DNA of 51,652 bases, taken from Blautia sp. MSJ-19. GTDB lineage: Bacteria > Bacillota > Clostridia > Lachnospirales > Lachnospiraceae. Positions within the stretch are counted from its first letter, which is position 1. Every line of letters begins with the position of its first letter. Positions 24,561-34,681 of this stretch are shown here, in pieces. Where the stretch lies: NCBI RefSeq assembly GCF_018918125.1, contig NZ_JAHLQA010000016.1, positions 1-51,652 of the forward strand, written 5' to 3'. Made by a program: the position numbers and the translations under genes. Below the pieces are notes generated by a model. That model did not search any database, had not been told where the DNA came from, and worked only from the letters and a program-made list of their open reading frames with translations.

Positions 24561-26204
24561 TTATCCAATCAGATTCTCAAGATCTTCCTCTACTGTCCCG
24601 ATTCCGCTGATTCCAAAGTTCTCTACCAGAATCTTTGCAACATTCGGAGAAAGGAATGCCGGCAGAGTCGGTCCCAGGTGAATGTTTTTCACTCCAAGAG
24701 AAAGAAGTGCCAGAAGCACGATCACCGCTTTCTGCTCATACCACGCAATGTTGTACACGATCGGAAGTTCATTGATATCATTCAGTTCAAAAACTTCTTT
24801 TAACTTCAGCGCGATCACTGCCAGAGAATAAGAATCGTTACACTGTCCTGCATCAAGGACTCGCGGAATTCCACCGATATCTCCCAGATCCAGTTTATTG
24901 TATTTGTATTTTGCGCAGCCGGCTGTCAGGATCACCGTATCTTTCGGCAGGCCTTTTGCAAAATCGGTATAATAATTTCTGGATTTTGCACGTCCATCGC
25001 ATCCTGCCATGACAACAAATTTGCGGATATCCCCGGATTTGACTGCTTCGACAATTTTATCTGCCAGGGCAAGTACCTGCGCATGCGCAAAACCTCCTAC
25101 AATTTCACCATGCTCAATTTCTTCCGGTGCCTGACATTTCTTCGCCTGTTCAATAATTGCAGAAAAATCTTTTTCCTCCCCGACACCGCCCGGAATATGC
25201 ACACATCCAGGATAAGAAGCCGCTCCGGTCGTATACATACGGTTTTTGTAGCTGTCCTTTGGCGGAACGATACAGTTTGTCGTCATCAGGATCGGTCCAT
25301 GAAAACTCTCAAACTCTTCTTTTTGTTTCCACCATGCATTTCCGTAATTTCCGATAAAGTTCGGATATTTTTTGAAGGCCGGATAATAATGTGCCGGAAG
25401 CATCTCGGAATGTGTATAAACATCTACGCCAGTTCCCTGTGTCTGCTCAAGAAGCATCTCCAGATCACGAAGATCATGTCCGGAAACAAGGATTCCTGGA
25501 TTCTTTCCAGCCCCAATATTAACTTTTGTGATCTCCGGATTTCCATACGTATCCGTATTGGCCTTATCCAGAAGTTCCATTACTTTCACGCCATAACTTC
25601 CGGTTTCCAGTGTCAGTGCCGTCAGTTCGTCCGCACTCAGAGAATCATCCAGCGTTGCCGCAAGTGCTTTCTGCAAAAATGCATCGATCTCACCATCTGT
25701 ATGGGCCAGTGCTGCTGCATGTTTCGCATAGGCAGCCAGTCCTTTCAGGCCATACGTAATCAGTTCACGAAGACTTCGGATATCCTTATTCTCTGTGGAA
25801 AGGATTCCCACCTGAGAAGCTTTTGCTTCATATTCTGCTTCTGTTCCATTCCAGATTGCAGCTTCCGGAAGATTCTCTGTATCTGTCACTTTCTGAAAAA
25901 GTTCTTCTTTTTTCTCTAAGGTATTTTTGATTCGTTCAATAATGGAATCTTTATCAAAATTCGCATTCGTGATTGTTGTAAACAGATTCACGATGATCAT
26001 CTCATTTACATAATCCTCAATTTCTTTTCCTTCAGAACGAAGTCTTGTGGTCACAGCACTTAATCCTTTTGTCACATAAACAAGCAGATCCTGCATGGCT
26101 GCAACATCCGGTTTCTTACCACACACCCCTGATACCGTACATCCACTGCAGCCTGCCGTTTCCTGACACTGAAAGCAAAACATCTTATTTTCTGTATTAC
26201 CCAT
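24561..26204 (-). CDS. hcp: Hydroxylamine reductase (hybrid cluster protein)
   Basis: A 547-residue hybrid cluster protein, class I. The N-terminal cluster cysteines are Cys10, Cys13, Cys22 and Cys28 (C-x2-C-x8-C-x5-C), as in strict anaerobes. Further conserved ligands for the hybrid Fe-S-O cluster lie in the C-terminal half ([33 protein letters not shown]). It reduces hydroxylamine in vitro and nitric oxide in vivo, protecting against nitrosative stress in the cytoplasm. AAGGAGG precedes the ATG. It is a single gene, and a 14-bp palindrome upstream of a probable -10 suggests control by a Crp/Fnr-type regulator. Confidence 0.95.
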   Translation of the reverse strand: MGNTENKMFCFQCQETAGCSGCTVSGVCGKKPDVAAMQDLLVYVTKGLSAVTTRLRSEGKEIEDYVNEMIIVNLFTTITNANFDKDSIIERIKNTLEKKEELFQKVTDTENLPEAAIWNGTEAEYEAKASQVGILSTENKDIRSLRELITYGLKGLAAYAKHAAALAHTDGEIDAFLQKALAATLDDSLSADELTALTLETGSYGVKVMELLDKANTDTYGNPEITKVNIGAGKNPGILVSGHDLRDLEMLLEQTQGTGVDVYTHSEMLPAHYYPAFKKYPNFIGNYGNAWWKQKEEFESFHGPILMTTNCIVPPKDSYKNRMYTTGAASYPGCVHIPGGVGEEKDFSAIIEQAKKCQAPEEIEHGEIVGGFAHAQVLALADKIVEAVKSGDIRKFVVMAGCDGRAKSRNYYTDFAKGLPKDTVILTAGCAKYKYNKLDLGDIGGIPRVLDAGQCNDSYSLAVIALKLKEVFELNDINELPIVYNIAWYEQKAVIVLLALLSLGVKNIHLGPTLPAFLSPNVAKILVENFGISGIGTVEEDLENLIG

Positions 26205-26247
26205 GATAAACCCTCCTTATGGTCTTGTATATTTTCTACGCAAATCT

Positions 26248-26289
26248 AATATAATATACATTCCATCCTAAAGATGTGGTTATAACCAC
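26248..26289 (-). promoter_or_regulatory. hcp promoter region with 14-bp palindromic operator
   Basis: GTGGTTATAACCAC (26276-26289) is a perfect palindrome. A TATATT hexamer on the minus strand (26248-26253) would place the start point near 26241. That puts the palindrome centre at about -41.5, the position used by Crp/Fnr-family activators. HcpR-type regulators of that family control hcp in many anaerobes; the link here is inference. Confidence 0.6.
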
Positions 26290-26314
26290 GAATCAGCAGA
26301 TTTCAGCACACAAA

Positions 26315-26341
26315 AAAGACAGAACATAAAGTGCTGTCTTT
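26315..26341 (-). terminator. Terminator after truA
   Basis: AAAGACAG (26315-26322) pairs with CTGTCTTT (26334-26341). On the minus strand the stem is followed by TTTTGTG. It starts 22 nt after the truA stop. Confidence 0.75.
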
Positions 26342-26363
26342 CCTGTGTATATGCATTTACTTT

Positions 26364-27104
26364 TCAGTCAAAAAATTCAATTCCCATCAATGTCAGTCCA
26401 TGTGCCGGTGCGGTCGGTCCGGATACGGATCTGTCACATGCATCAAGGATCTTCTTTACGCGTTCCGGCGGATACTGTCCGTTTCCAACCTGGATCAGCG
26501 TTCCCGCAATGATGCGCACCATGTTGTAAAGAAATCCCTCACCTCTGACACGGATCGTCACAATATCTCCATCTCTCCAGACATCAATTCCGGTGATCGT
26601 GCGGACTGTGGATTTGACCTGTGCACCTGTTCCGCAGAAACTTGCAAAATCATGACGTCCGATCAGATAAGATGTCGCCTCCCGCATCTTGTCCACATCC
26701 AGCTTATAATGATAAAAATACGAATACAGGCGCTCGGTCGGAACCGGAAATTTACGGTTCAGAATACGATATTCATATGTTTTCTCACTGTCACAGTACC
26801 TTGGGTGAAAATCTGCTTCCACTTCTTCTGACAACTGGATCCGGATATCCTCCGGCAGTCTCTGGTTCAGCGCATAGGAAATCTTTTCTCCCGGAATGCG
26901 CGTATTCGTATCAAACACAGCTACGTTACCAAGTGCATGCACTCCGGCATCGGTACGGCTGGCACCCATAATCTCTATTTTTTCGCCAAGAAGATCTGTC
27001 AGTGCATCGTTAAGCACACCCTGAATGGTGATTCCATTCGGCTGGATCTGCCAGCCACTGTAATTCGTTCCGTCATACGCAACTACAAGTCCAACTCTTT
27101 TCAT
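26364..27104 (-). CDS. truA: tRNA pseudouridine(38-40) synthase
   Basis: A 246-residue TruA, which isomerises uridines 38, 39 and 40 in the anticodon arm of tRNAs. The catalytic residue is Asp52 in GASRTDAGVHALG, and the N-terminal AYDGTNYSGWQIQ is diagnostic. The start with GGAGG 5 nt upstream is preferred to an ATG lying within that ribosome site. It follows ecfT, the order found in many Firmicutes, but a terminator-like hairpin lies between them. Confidence 0.95.
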   Translation of the reverse strand: MKRVGLVVAYDGTNYSGWQIQPNGITIQGVLNDALTDLLGEKIEIMGASRTDAGVHALGNVAVFDTNTRIPGEKISYALNQRLPEDIRIQLSEEVEADFHPRYCDSEKTYEYRILNRKFPVPTERLYSYFYHYKLDVDKMREATSYLIGRHDFASFCGTGAQVKSTVRTITGIDVWRDGDIVTIRVRGEGFLYNMVRIIAGTLIQVGNGQYPPERVKKILDACDRSVSGPTAPAHGLTLMGIEFFD

Positions 27105-27127
27105 CTTATCCTCCATTTATGGTAAAA

Positions 27128-27157
27128 ATGGCTCTCGCCTTTTACAGCAAGAACCAT
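27128..27157 (-). terminator. Hairpin between ecfT and truA
   Basis: In minus-strand RNA an 11-bp stem forms (27147-27157 with 27128-27138), two pairs being G-U, followed by TTTTTACC. The wobble pairs point to the minus strand. It would end or attenuate the ECF transcript before truA. Confidence 0.65.
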
Positions 27158-27165
27158 CTCTATTC

Positions 27166-27969
27166 TTATAAACCAACCACGCGAAATCCGATTGCCACTG
27201 CAAGATATGCAAACAGAATCAGATATGCAATGTGATCTCTCTTTTTATATTTCAGCGGTTTCATCTGCGTACGATTGTCCCCGCCATGATAGCAACGTGC
27301 TTCCATCGCCATCGCCAGATCATTCGCACGGCGAAATGCAGAAATAAACAGTGGTACCAGAAGTGGAACCATATTTTTGACTTTCTGGATCAGATTACCA
27401 TTCTCAAAATCTGCACCACGGGCAATCTGCGCCTTCATGATCTTGTCCGTCTCTTCCAGAAGGATTGGAATAAAACGGAGTGCGATTGACATCATCATCG
27501 CAATCTCATGTACCGGTACATGAATCTTGTTTAATGGACGAAGGCTTTTCTCCAGACCATCTGTAAGCTGATTCGGTGTCGTTGTCAGTGTCATCAGTGA
27601 AGATCCGATCACCAGATAGATCAGTCGGATTGCCATACGCACTGCCATCGAAATACCCTCTCTGGTGATCTTAAAGATTCCCAGAGTAACGATTGCTTCT
27701 CCCGGTGTCAGCAGGATATTAAAGACCATCGTGATCAGAAGAATCATAAAAATCGCTTTCAGACCCTTAAAGATAAACTTCACCGGAACGGTAGATACCA
27801 GGATCATTCCTGCCAGAAATACCGTTGCAACTGCATATCCCACCACTGTATGGAACAAAAATACGGATACAATAAAAACAAGTGTGCCAAACAGCTTCGT
27901 TCTCGGATCCAGTTTATGAATCACCGATTTTGCCGGATAATACTGTCCGATCGTAATATCTCTAATCAT
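27166..27969 (-). CDS. ecfT: Energy-coupling factor transporter transmembrane protein EcfT
   Basis: A 267-residue membrane scaffold of a group II ECF vitamin transporter. Several hydrophobic helices are followed by the two short coupling motifs of the family, ARGADF and MEARCYHGG, which bind the EcfA ATPases. It joins exchangeable substrate-binding S components (none in this window) to EcfA1 and EcfA2. Its start overlaps the ecfA2 end by 8 nt, so translation is coupled. Confidence 0.93.
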   Translation of the reverse strand: MIRDITIGQYYPAKSVIHKLDPRTKLFGTLVFIVSVFLFHTVVGYAVATVFLAGMILVSTVPVKFIFKGLKAIFMILLITMVFNILLTPGEAIVTLGIFKITREGISMAVRMAIRLIYLVIGSSLMTLTTTPNQLTDGLEKSLRPLNKIHVPVHEIAMMMSIALRFIPILLEETDKIMKAQIARGADFENGNLIQKVKNMVPLLVPLFISAFRRANDLAMAMEARCYHGGDNRTQMKPLKYKKRDHIAYLILFAYLAVAIGFRVVGL

Positions 27970-28849
27970 TCTGAGCGCCTCCCTTCAGCAAAGGAGAGTT
28001 CATTTCCCGAAGTGCACGCAGGATATCTTCTTTCGCCTCTTCCACCGTCGTGTCAGAAGGATCTACTGGAAGTCCCTTTTCCTTCAGGGCATGCATGATA
28101 TAGGTGATCTGAGGAGCTGCAAGTCCCATTTCCTCAAGCTCTTTATAATGTGAGAAAACCTTTTTCGGTGTATCGTCAAAAGCAATCTTTCCGTGATTGA
28201 CTACGATCAGGCGTTCCACATATTTGGCAACATCTTCCATGCTGTGTGATACCAGAATGATCGTGATGCCACGAACTTTGTGAAGTTCTGCAATCTGATC
28301 CAGAATCTCATCTCTTCCCTTTGGGTCCAGACCGGCAGTCGGCTCATCCAGAATCAGGATCTTCGGATTCATTGCCAGAACCCCGGCAATCGCCACACGT
28401 TTCTTCTGGCCTCCGGAAAGGTCAAACGGAGATTTGTTGAAATTTTTTTCTTTGAAACCAACCTGCTGAAGCGCTTTCTTTGCTTCTTCCTCGGCTTCCT
28501 CTCTGCTCTTTCCCTGATTCATCGGTCCAAAGCAGACATCAGAAAGCACATCACTTTCAAAAAGCTGATGCTCCGGATATTGGAATACCAGACCTACTTC
28601 ACTGCGCAGTGCACGTCTGTTATAGTTCTCTGCCCACACATCTTCTCCATTGTACAGCACTTCACCGGATGTCGGCTGAATCAGTGCATTCAGATGCTGG
28701 ATCAACGTGGATTTCCCACTGCCTGTATGTCCGATCACACCGATAAACTGTCCGTCAGGAATATTCAGATTGATGTCTTTTAATGCATGGATCTCATAAG
28801 AAGTTCCAGGACTGTATGTGTATGTTACGTTTTTTAATTCTATTGACAT
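27962..28849 (-). CDS. ecfA2: Energy-coupling factor transporter ATPase EcfA2
   Basis: A 295-residue ABC ATPase with Walker A GHTGSGKST (about 36-44), signature LSGGQKKRVAIAG and Walker B ILILDEPTAGLD. It pairs with EcfA1 to drive vitamin or metal uptake through EcfT. The C-terminal extension after the His switch region (LVSHSMED) is usual for EcfA proteins. It overlaps ecfA1 by 10 nt and ecfT by 8 nt. Confidence 0.94.
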   Translation of the reverse strand: MSIELKNVTYTYSPGTSYEIHALKDINLNIPDGQFIGVIGHTGSGKSTLIQHLNALIQPTSGEVLYNGEDVWAENYNRRALRSEVGLVFQYPEHQLFESDVLSDVCFGPMNQGKSREEAEEEAKKALQQVGFKEKNFNKSPFDLSGGQKKRVAIAGVLAMNPKILILDEPTAGLDPKGRDEILDQIAELHKVRGITIILVSHSMEDVAKYVERLIVVNHGKIAFDDTPKKVFSHYKELEEMGLAAPQITYIMHALKEKGLPVDPSDTTVEEAKEDILRALREMNSPLLKGGAQND

Positions 28850-29685
28850 AAGGCATTTACCAACTCTTCCGTAGTAAGGATTCCATCCGGAATATCCACT
28901 CCGGACTGTTTCAGTTCATGTGCCAGCAATGTGACCTGCGGCACATCCAGACGATACTTTTTCAGTGTTTCGACCTGAGAAAAGATTTCTTTTGGTGTTC
29001 CCTGCATCACTACATGACCGCCATCCATAACAACCACGCGATCGGCATCAATGACTTCTTCCATATAGTGTGTAATCAGAACAACTGTGACATTCTCCTG
29101 TCGATTGAGCTGGTGAACAGCTTCCAGCACTTCTTTGCGTCCGTTCGGATCCAGCATGGCAGTCGGCTCATCCAGAACAATACACTGCGGACGCATTGCC
29201 ATCACACCGGCGATCGCCACACGCTGCTTCTGTCCTCCGGAAAGTTTATTCGGTGAATGATGACGATATGCTGTCATTCCGGTCTTCTGAAGACTTTCAT
29301 CCACACGTTTCCAGATATCTCCGGTAGATATCCCCATATTTTCCGGTCCGAATCCCACATCTTCCTCCACTACGGTTCCGATGATCTGGTTATCCGGGTT
29401 CTGAAATACCATTCCCGCCTTCTGACGGACCTTCCAGAGCTCCGGCTCTTTCGCCGTATCGATCCCATCTATCCAGATTGTACCTTCTGTCGGGATCAGC
29501 AGTGCATTGATGTGTTTTGCAAATGTAGACTTTCCGGAACCGTTATGTCCCAGCACAGCTACAAATTCACCAGCCTGAATATCCAGATCTACTCCATCAA
29601 CTGCTCGCTGCGTAGCTTCTACATTTCCGTCTTCGTCATATCTTAAATAGTCAAATGCAAGTTTTGCCGCTTTGATGATTCCCAT
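28840..29685 (-). CDS. ecfA1: Energy-coupling factor transporter ATPase EcfA1
   Basis: A 281-residue ABC ATPase with Walker A GHNGSGKST, signature LSGGQKQRVAIAG and Walker B CIVLDEPTAMLDP. AAAGGA lies 8 nt before the ATG. It is the first gene of the ecfA1-ecfA2-ecfT set and follows ysxC by 13 nt. In many Firmicutes this set lies after rplQ in the ribosomal cluster; here it is attached to the lon-ysxC block. Confidence 0.94.
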   Translation of the reverse strand: MGIIKAAKLAFDYLRYDEDGNVEATQRAVDGVDLDIQAGEFVAVLGHNGSGKSTFAKHINALLIPTEGTIWIDGIDTAKEPELWKVRQKAGMVFQNPDNQIIGTVVEEDVGFGPENMGISTGDIWKRVDESLQKTGMTAYRHHSPNKLSGGQKQRVAIAGVMAMRPQCIVLDEPTAMLDPNGRKEVLEAVHQLNRQENVTVVLITHYMEEVIDADRVVVMDGGHVVMQGTPKEIFSQVETLKKYRLDVPQVTLLAHELKQSGVDIPDGILTTEELVNALCQ

Positions 29686-29698
29686 CTTTTTAGTCCTT

Positions 29699-30304
29699 TC
29701 AGGCTTCCTCGGAAGGTTCTTCGCCGGTCAGAGATTCGATCAGTTCCCAGATTTCGTCTCTTCCCTGCTTTGTCTCTGCTGAATAAGGAATCACAGTTGT
29801 TCCTTTCTTAAGACCAAGACCTTCTCTTATGGCTTTCAGGTTCTTCTGAACCTGGCTGCGTTTCAGTTTATCCAGTTTCGTTGCAATAATGATCGGTTCA
29901 TATCCGTTGTGAAGAATCCATTCATACATCTGTCTGTCATTTGCAGATGGATCATGACGGATGTCGATCAGAAGAAAAACGGCTTTGAGATTTCGGGAAG
30001 TATGAAGATAATTCTCAATCATCCTTCCCCATTTTTCTTTTTCTGCCGGTGTCACACGGGCATATCCATATCCCGGAAGATCCACAAGATCAATCTCTTC
30101 ATTGATCTTGTAAAAATTGATCGTCTGTGTTTTACCGGGCTGTGCACTGGTACGTGCCAGTGCCTTACGGTTCATCAGTCCATTGATCAGAGATGATTTG
30201 CCGACATTTGACTTGCCTGCAAATGCGACTTCCGGCAGTCCGGTATCCGGAATTTTGCTGGTAATGCCGCATACAATGTCTAAAACTGCACTTTTTATAA
30301 CCAT
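29699..30304 (-). CDS. ysxC: Ribosome biogenesis GTPase YsxC/EngB
   Basis: A 201-residue TrmE-Era-EngA-like GTPase needed for maturation of the 50S subunit. Motifs are G1 GKSNVGKSSL, G3 DLPGYGYA and G4 TKLDKL. Length is standard. It follows lon by 21 nt, a linkage common across Firmicutes, and is followed closely by ecfA1. Confidence 0.95.
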   Translation of the reverse strand: MVIKSAVLDIVCGITSKIPDTGLPEVAFAGKSNVGKSSLINGLMNRKALARTSAQPGKTQTINFYKINEEIDLVDLPGYGYARVTPAEKEKWGRMIENYLHTSRNLKAVFLLIDIRHDPSANDRQMYEWILHNGYEPIIIATKLDKLKRSQVQKNLKAIREGLGLKKGTTVIPYSAETKQGRDEIWELIESLTGEEPSEEA

Positions 30305-30325
30305 AAACTCAAAATCCTCTTTCGA

Positions 30326-32641
30326 TTATCGTGCAAGTGCCTCGTGAAGCACCTCATTCATGTTATCTACAAAGGAGATTTTCAGTCCGTCAAGAATCTC
30401 GGCATCCATCTCCTGAATATCCGGTTTGTTTTCCTTCGGTACCAGTACCTGTTTGATTCTGGCGTATTTCGCTGCAAGAAGTTTTTCTTTCAGTCCGCCG
30501 ATCGGAAGTACCCGTCCGCGAAGCGTGATCTCACCGGTCATTGCCACATCTGCACGCACTTCTCTGCCGATGATTGCAGAAAGCATGGCAGTTGCCATCG
30601 TAATACCCGCAGAAGGTCCGTCTTTTGGAACGGCTCCCTCCGGAATATGTACATGGATATCATTTTCCTGGAAAAATTCCGGGGAAATATCATATTTGTC
30701 TGCCACAGAACGGATATAGGAAATCCCCGCCTGTGCCGATTCTTTCATCACATCTCCAAGCTGTCCGGTCAGGACAAGTTCTCCCTTGCCAGGCATTACA
30801 TTGACTTCAATCTGCAGTGTATCACCGCCAACCTGTGTCCATGCAAGTCCTCTGGCAATTCCAACTTCATCTTTCTTGTTTGCCATCAGATAGCTGTATC
30901 TGGCTTTACCAAGATAGTTCTCCAGATTTTTGCTGTTGACCGTCACTTTCTTCTGATCATTTTCCATGATCTCACGTGCTGCCTTACGGCAGATCTGTCC
31001 AATCTTACGCTCCAGACTACGCACACCGGCTTCTCTGGTATAAAGTGTAATGATCTTACGGAGTGCCGGTGCCTGAATGACAAGCTTGCCTTTTGGAATA
31101 CCATTGACTTCCAGCTGCTTCGGAATCAGATGCTCTTTTGCGATATGTTCTTTTTCATTTTCTGTATATCCGGAAATCTCAATCACTTCCATACGGTCAA
31201 GAAGTGGTCTCGGGATGCCGTCCATATCATTGGCCGTTGCAATAAAAAGCACCTCGGAAAGATCCTGTGGAACTTCCACATAATGATCGTTAAAATGACT
31301 GTTCTGTTCCGGATCCAGCACCTCAAGAAGTGCTGCGGAAGTATCTCCCTTGTAATCACTGCTCGTCTTGTCAATCTCATCGAGAAGCATCAGTGGATTG
31401 CTGACCCCTGCCTGTGAAAGAGCTGTCGTAATACGTCCTGGCATGGCTCCGACATAAGTTTTGCGATGGCCACGAATCTCCGCTTCATCACGGACTCCAC
31501 CCAGACAGATACGCACATATTTCTTGTGCAAAGCTTCTGCTACGGACCTGGCAATGGAAGTCTTACCTGTTCCAGGAGGTCCTACCAGACAGAGAATCGG
31601 ACTCTTGCCACCGGATGTCAGTTTGCGCACTGCCAGGAATTCCATGATACGTTCCTTGACATCTTTCAGACCATAATGTCCTTCTTCCAGAATCTTCCAT
31701 GCTTCTTTAAGATCTGTGGAATCTTCGGATTTTTTATTCCACGGAAGTCCAAGAAGTGTCTCAATATAAGTGCTGAGCACACTGCTCTCGGCAGCACCAT
31801 TATTCATACTTCTAAAGCGGTCAATTTCTTTATTCAGCTTATCCCTTACTTCCTGCGGTGCATCCAGTGCCTCTGCTTTCTGACGGTACTCTTCTGCCGT
31901 ATCCGCTGTATTGTCCTCGCCAAGTTCTTCTCTGATCAGTTTTAACTGCTCTCTCAGAATATAGTCTCGCTGATTCTTGTCCACACGTGCCTTCAGTTTT
32001 CGCTGCAGATCATGACCGATCTGAAGTACCTCGATCTCATTGCTTAAAATTGCCGCAAGGACCTCATACTGACTTTCAAGACTGACGGCCTCCAGAATCT
32101 TCTGCTTATTCTGATAGGTCAGTGGCACATTCACGGATATCTGCGTGATCAGTTCTTCCAGTCCTGTGATATTCATGATCTGTGCAGCAAGATCTTTGCT
32201 GATCTTGCCACTTTCCATACAATATCTCTGGAAAAGTTCCTGAATACTGCGGAACATGGCTTCCCGAAGTGAATTTGCATAATGTGCTCCGTCCGGCTCA
32301 AAAAGTGCCGTCTCTGCTTTGAGAAACGGCTCTTCCTGTTCCAGTCCCAGAAGTTCTGCACGCTCAACTCCCTCTACCAGTACTCTGAGAAGATCATGTG
32401 GAAGCTTCACTACCTGTTTGATGTAGGCAACGGTTCCCACCTGATACAGATCAGACATTTTCGGCTTCTCTACTTCCGAATCCTTCTGTGTAACCAGAAA
32501 AATCTTCTGATCATGAAGCATTGCTGCCTCTATAGCCTTGATCGAGCGTTCTCTGCTGACATCAAAGTGTACGATCATATCCGGAAGGATGGTCGTTCCG
32601 CGGAGTGCAATCGCCGGAAGAATGCTAATTGGCTGTTTCAT
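30326..32641 (-). CDS. lon: ATP-dependent Lon protease
   Basis: A 771-residue LonA. The order is an N-terminal substrate-binding domain, the AAA+ module with Walker [10 protein letters not shown] and Walker B, and a C-terminal protease domain with the catalytic serine in PKDGPSAGI and the partner lysine in [10 protein letters not shown]. It degrades misfolded and regulatory proteins in the cytoplasm. AAGGGA lies 10 nt upstream of the ATG. It is the fourth gene of tig-clpP-clpX-lon. I saw no CIRCE or CtsR box in the upstream region. Confidence 0.96.
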   Translation of the reverse strand: MKQPISILPAIALRGTTILPDMIVHFDVSRERSIKAIEAAMLHDQKIFLVTQKDSEVEKPKMSDLYQVGTVAYIKQVVKLPHDLLRVLVEGVERAELLGLEQEEPFLKAETALFEPDGAHYANSLREAMFRSIQELFQRYCMESGKISKDLAAQIMNITGLEELITQISVNVPLTYQNKQKILEAVSLESQYEVLAAILSNEIEVLQIGHDLQRKLKARVDKNQRDYILREQLKLIREELGEDNTADTAEEYRQKAEALDAPQEVRDKLNKEIDRFRSMNNGAAESSVLSTYIETLLGLPWNKKSEDSTDLKEAWKILEEGHYGLKDVKERIMEFLAVRKLTSGGKSPILCLVGPPGTGKTSIARSVAEALHKKYVRICLGGVRDEAEIRGHRKTYVGAMPGRITTALSQAGVSNPLMLLDEIDKTSSDYKGDTSAALLEVLDPEQNSHFNDHYVEVPQDLSEVLFIATANDMDGIPRPLLDRMEVIEISGYTENEKEHIAKEHLIPKQLEVNGIPKGKLVIQAPALRKIITLYTREAGVRSLERKIGQICRKAAREIMENDQKKVTVNSKNLENYLGKARYSYLMANKKDEVGIARGLAWTQVGGDTLQIEVNVMPGKGELVLTGQLGDVMKESAQAGISYIRSVADKYDISPEFFQENDIHVHIPEGAVPKDGPSAGITMATAMLSAIIGREVRADVAMTGEITLRGRVLPIGGLKEKLLAAKYARIKQVLVPKENKPDIQEMDAEILDGLKISFVDNMNEVLHEALAR

Positions 32642-32659
32642 GTATCTTCAGTCCCTTCT

Positions 32660-33973
32660 TTAAGCCGTTTCCGGCTTTCCTGTCTTTCTGGAACGGGATT
32701 TTCTTCTTGTGGTACTCTGCTGTACAGCAGGCTGTTCACCATGAACCACTTCCGGTTCTCCGGTTCCGTCTACTGCATCTTTTGTGATGATGCATTTGCA
32801 TATCGTATCATCGGAAGGAGTACGGTACATCAGATCCATCAGAGATTTCTCCATGATAGAACGAAGTCCTCTGGCACCAGTTTTGCGTTCCAGAGATTTT
32901 CTGGCAACTTCTTTCAGCGCGTCTTCCTGGAATTCCAGTTCCACTCCATCCAGTTCGAATAATTTGTGATATTGTTTGGTCAGAGAGTTCTTTGGCTCTT
33001 TGAGAATACGGATCAGTGCTTCCTCATCCAGTCCGTCTAACGTAACCACGATCGGCACACGTCCGATAAATTCCGGAATCAGACCATATTTGATAAAGTC
33101 TTCCGGCATAACATCTTTCAGAACTTCTCCGATATTTCTTTCTTCCTGCACAGATACATCTGCTCCAAATCCGATGGATTTGGTATCCTGCCGTGCCTCA
33201 ATGGTCTTTTCGATTCCATCAAATGCACCACCGCAGATAAACAGGATATTGGTTGTATCGATCTGAATAAATTCCTGATGCGGATGTTTACGTCCACCCT
33301 GTGGCGGAACACTTGCCACAGTACCTTCCAGAATCTTCAGAAGAGCCTGCTGTACACCTTCACCAGATACATCTCGGGTGATCGATGCATTTTCGGATTT
33401 TCTTGTGATCTTGTCAATCTCATCAATATAGATGATTCCATACTGTGCACGTTCGATATCATAATCTGCCGCCTGAATGATCTTGAGAAGGATATTCTCT
33501 ACATCCTCACCAACATAGCCGGCCTCTGTAAGTGTTGTAGCATCTGCGATCGCAAACGGTACATTCAGAAGGCGGGCAAGTGTCTGCGCCAGAAGTGTTT
33601 TACCGGAACCGGTCGGTCCAAGCATCAGAATATTACTTTTCTGCAGTTCCACATCAAGATTTTTGGATGCGGTAATTCTCTTATAATGGTTATAGACTGC
33701 CACAGACAGTGCTTTCTTCGCTTCATCCTGTCCGATGACGTAGTCATCCAGAATCTTATGGATCTCTTCTGGTTTCAGCAGATTGATATCAGAATCATAA
33801 ACATTCTCTGCTTCGTACTGAGCCAGTTCTTCTTCCATAATCTCTGAGCAGATGCCTATACACTCATCACAGATAAAGACTCCTTCCGGTCCTGCGATCA
33901 GCTTGCGGACCTGGTCTTCTGATTTGTGACAAAAAGAGCATCTGACTTTTCCATCTCTCATTTTTTCTGCCAT
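32660..33973 (-). CDS. clpX: ATP-dependent Clp protease ATP-binding subunit ClpX
   Basis: A 437-residue unfoldase. The N-terminal zinc domain (CSFCHK, then CDEC) is followed by Walker [13 protein letters not shown], the pore loop GYVGEDVE and the sensor region [11 protein letters not shown]. It feeds substrates to ClpP. The start at MAEKMRDGK is preferred over an ATG 13 codons upstream on family grounds. The tail is basic ([10 protein letters not shown]). It lies 75 nt after clpP with a hairpin between. Confidence 0.95.
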   Translation of the reverse strand: MAEKMRDGKVRCSFCHKSEDQVRKLIAGPEGVFICDECIGICSEIMEEELAQYEAENVYDSDINLLKPEEIHKILDDYVIGQDEAKKALSVAVYNHYKRITASKNLDVELQKSNILMLGPTGSGKTLLAQTLARLLNVPFAIADATTLTEAGYVGEDVENILLKIIQAADYDIERAQYGIIYIDEIDKITRKSENASITRDVSGEGVQQALLKILEGTVASVPPQGGRKHPHQEFIQIDTTNILFICGGAFDGIEKTIEARQDTKSIGFGADVSVQEERNIGEVLKDVMPEDFIKYGLIPEFIGRVPIVVTLDGLDEEALIRILKEPKNSLTKQYHKLFELDGVELEFQEDALKEVARKSLERKTGARGLRSIMEKSLMDLMYRTPSDDTICKCIITKDAVDGTGEPEVVHGEQPAVQQSTTRRKSRSRKTGKPETA

Positions 33974-34012
33974 AGATAATTCTCGTTTCCTTTCCGTATT
34001 GATATGGCACAA

Positions 34013-34039
34013 AAGGAACCCCCTGAAAAGAGGTTCCTT
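34013..34039 (-). terminator. Hairpin between clpP and clpX
   Basis: AAGGAACC (34013-34020) pairs with GGTTCCTT (34032-34039). On the minus strand TTG follows, so the T tract is short. It may partly end the tig-clpP message or shape clpP/clpX stoichiometry. Confidence 0.5.
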
Positions 34040-34048
34040 CTGTCTGCT

Positions 34049-34630
34049 TTATTTATGCTCGACAACACCATCGATCAGTCCGTATGCTTTTGCTTCTTCA
34101 GCAGTCATATAATTGTCGCGGTCTGTGTCTTTTTCCACTACTTCATAAGGCTGTCCTGTGTTCTCTGCCAGAATCTCATTCAGGGTTCGTTTGGTCTGGG
34201 CGATGTGATCTGCAACGATCTGAATCTCTGTTGCCTGACCCTGTGCACCGCCTGACGGCTGATGAATCATGATCGTAGAGTGTGGCAGGGCATATCTCTT
34301 GCCCTTGGTTCCGCCTGCCAGAAGAAAAGCACCCATGCTGGCTGCCATTCCGAGACAGATTGTGGAAACATCACACTTGATGTATTTCATGGTATCATAA
34401 ATAGCCATACCTGCTGTTACAGAGCCACCCGGACTGTTGATATACAGCTGAATATCCTTGCTCGGATCCTCTGCTTCCAGGAACAGAAGCTGTGCCACGA
34501 TAATGCTGGCACTTACGTCATTTACTTCTTCTCCAAGAAAGATAATGCGGTCTTTCAGAAGACGGGAATAAATATCGTAACTTCTCTCTCCTCTGCTTGT
34601 CTGTTCAATGACATATGGTACTAAACTCAT
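34049..34630 (-). CDS. clpP: ATP-dependent Clp protease proteolytic subunit ClpP
   Basis: A 193-residue serine peptidase that forms the tetradecameric ClpP chamber. The catalytic triad is Ser98 (GMAASMGAF), His123 ([11 protein letters not shown]) and Asp172 (DRDNY). The N-terminal [10 protein letters not shown] lies at the mature start, so processing is minimal. It follows tig by 51 nt and precedes clpX, the conserved order. Confidence 0.97.
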   Translation of the reverse strand: MSLVPYVIEQTSRGERSYDIYSRLLKDRIIFLGEEVNDVSASIIVAQLLFLEAEDPSKDIQLYINSPGGSVTAGMAIYDTMKYIKCDVSTICLGMAASMGAFLLAGGTKGKRYALPHSTIMIHQPSGGAQGQATEIQIVADHIAQTKRTLNEILAENTGQPYEVVEKDTDRDNYMTAEEAKAYGLIDGVVEHK

Positions 34631-34681
34631 ATATACTATGCCTCCATTCGTCGATTCCAGTGGTTCAGGATTAACGTCTGC

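Noticed and set aside
32282..32962. Long plus-strand open frames opposite lon, clpX and other minus-strand genes.
   Set aside because: They lie antisense to clear housekeeping genes, lack ribosome sites and show Cys/His/Phe-rich composition typical of reverse-strand frames.
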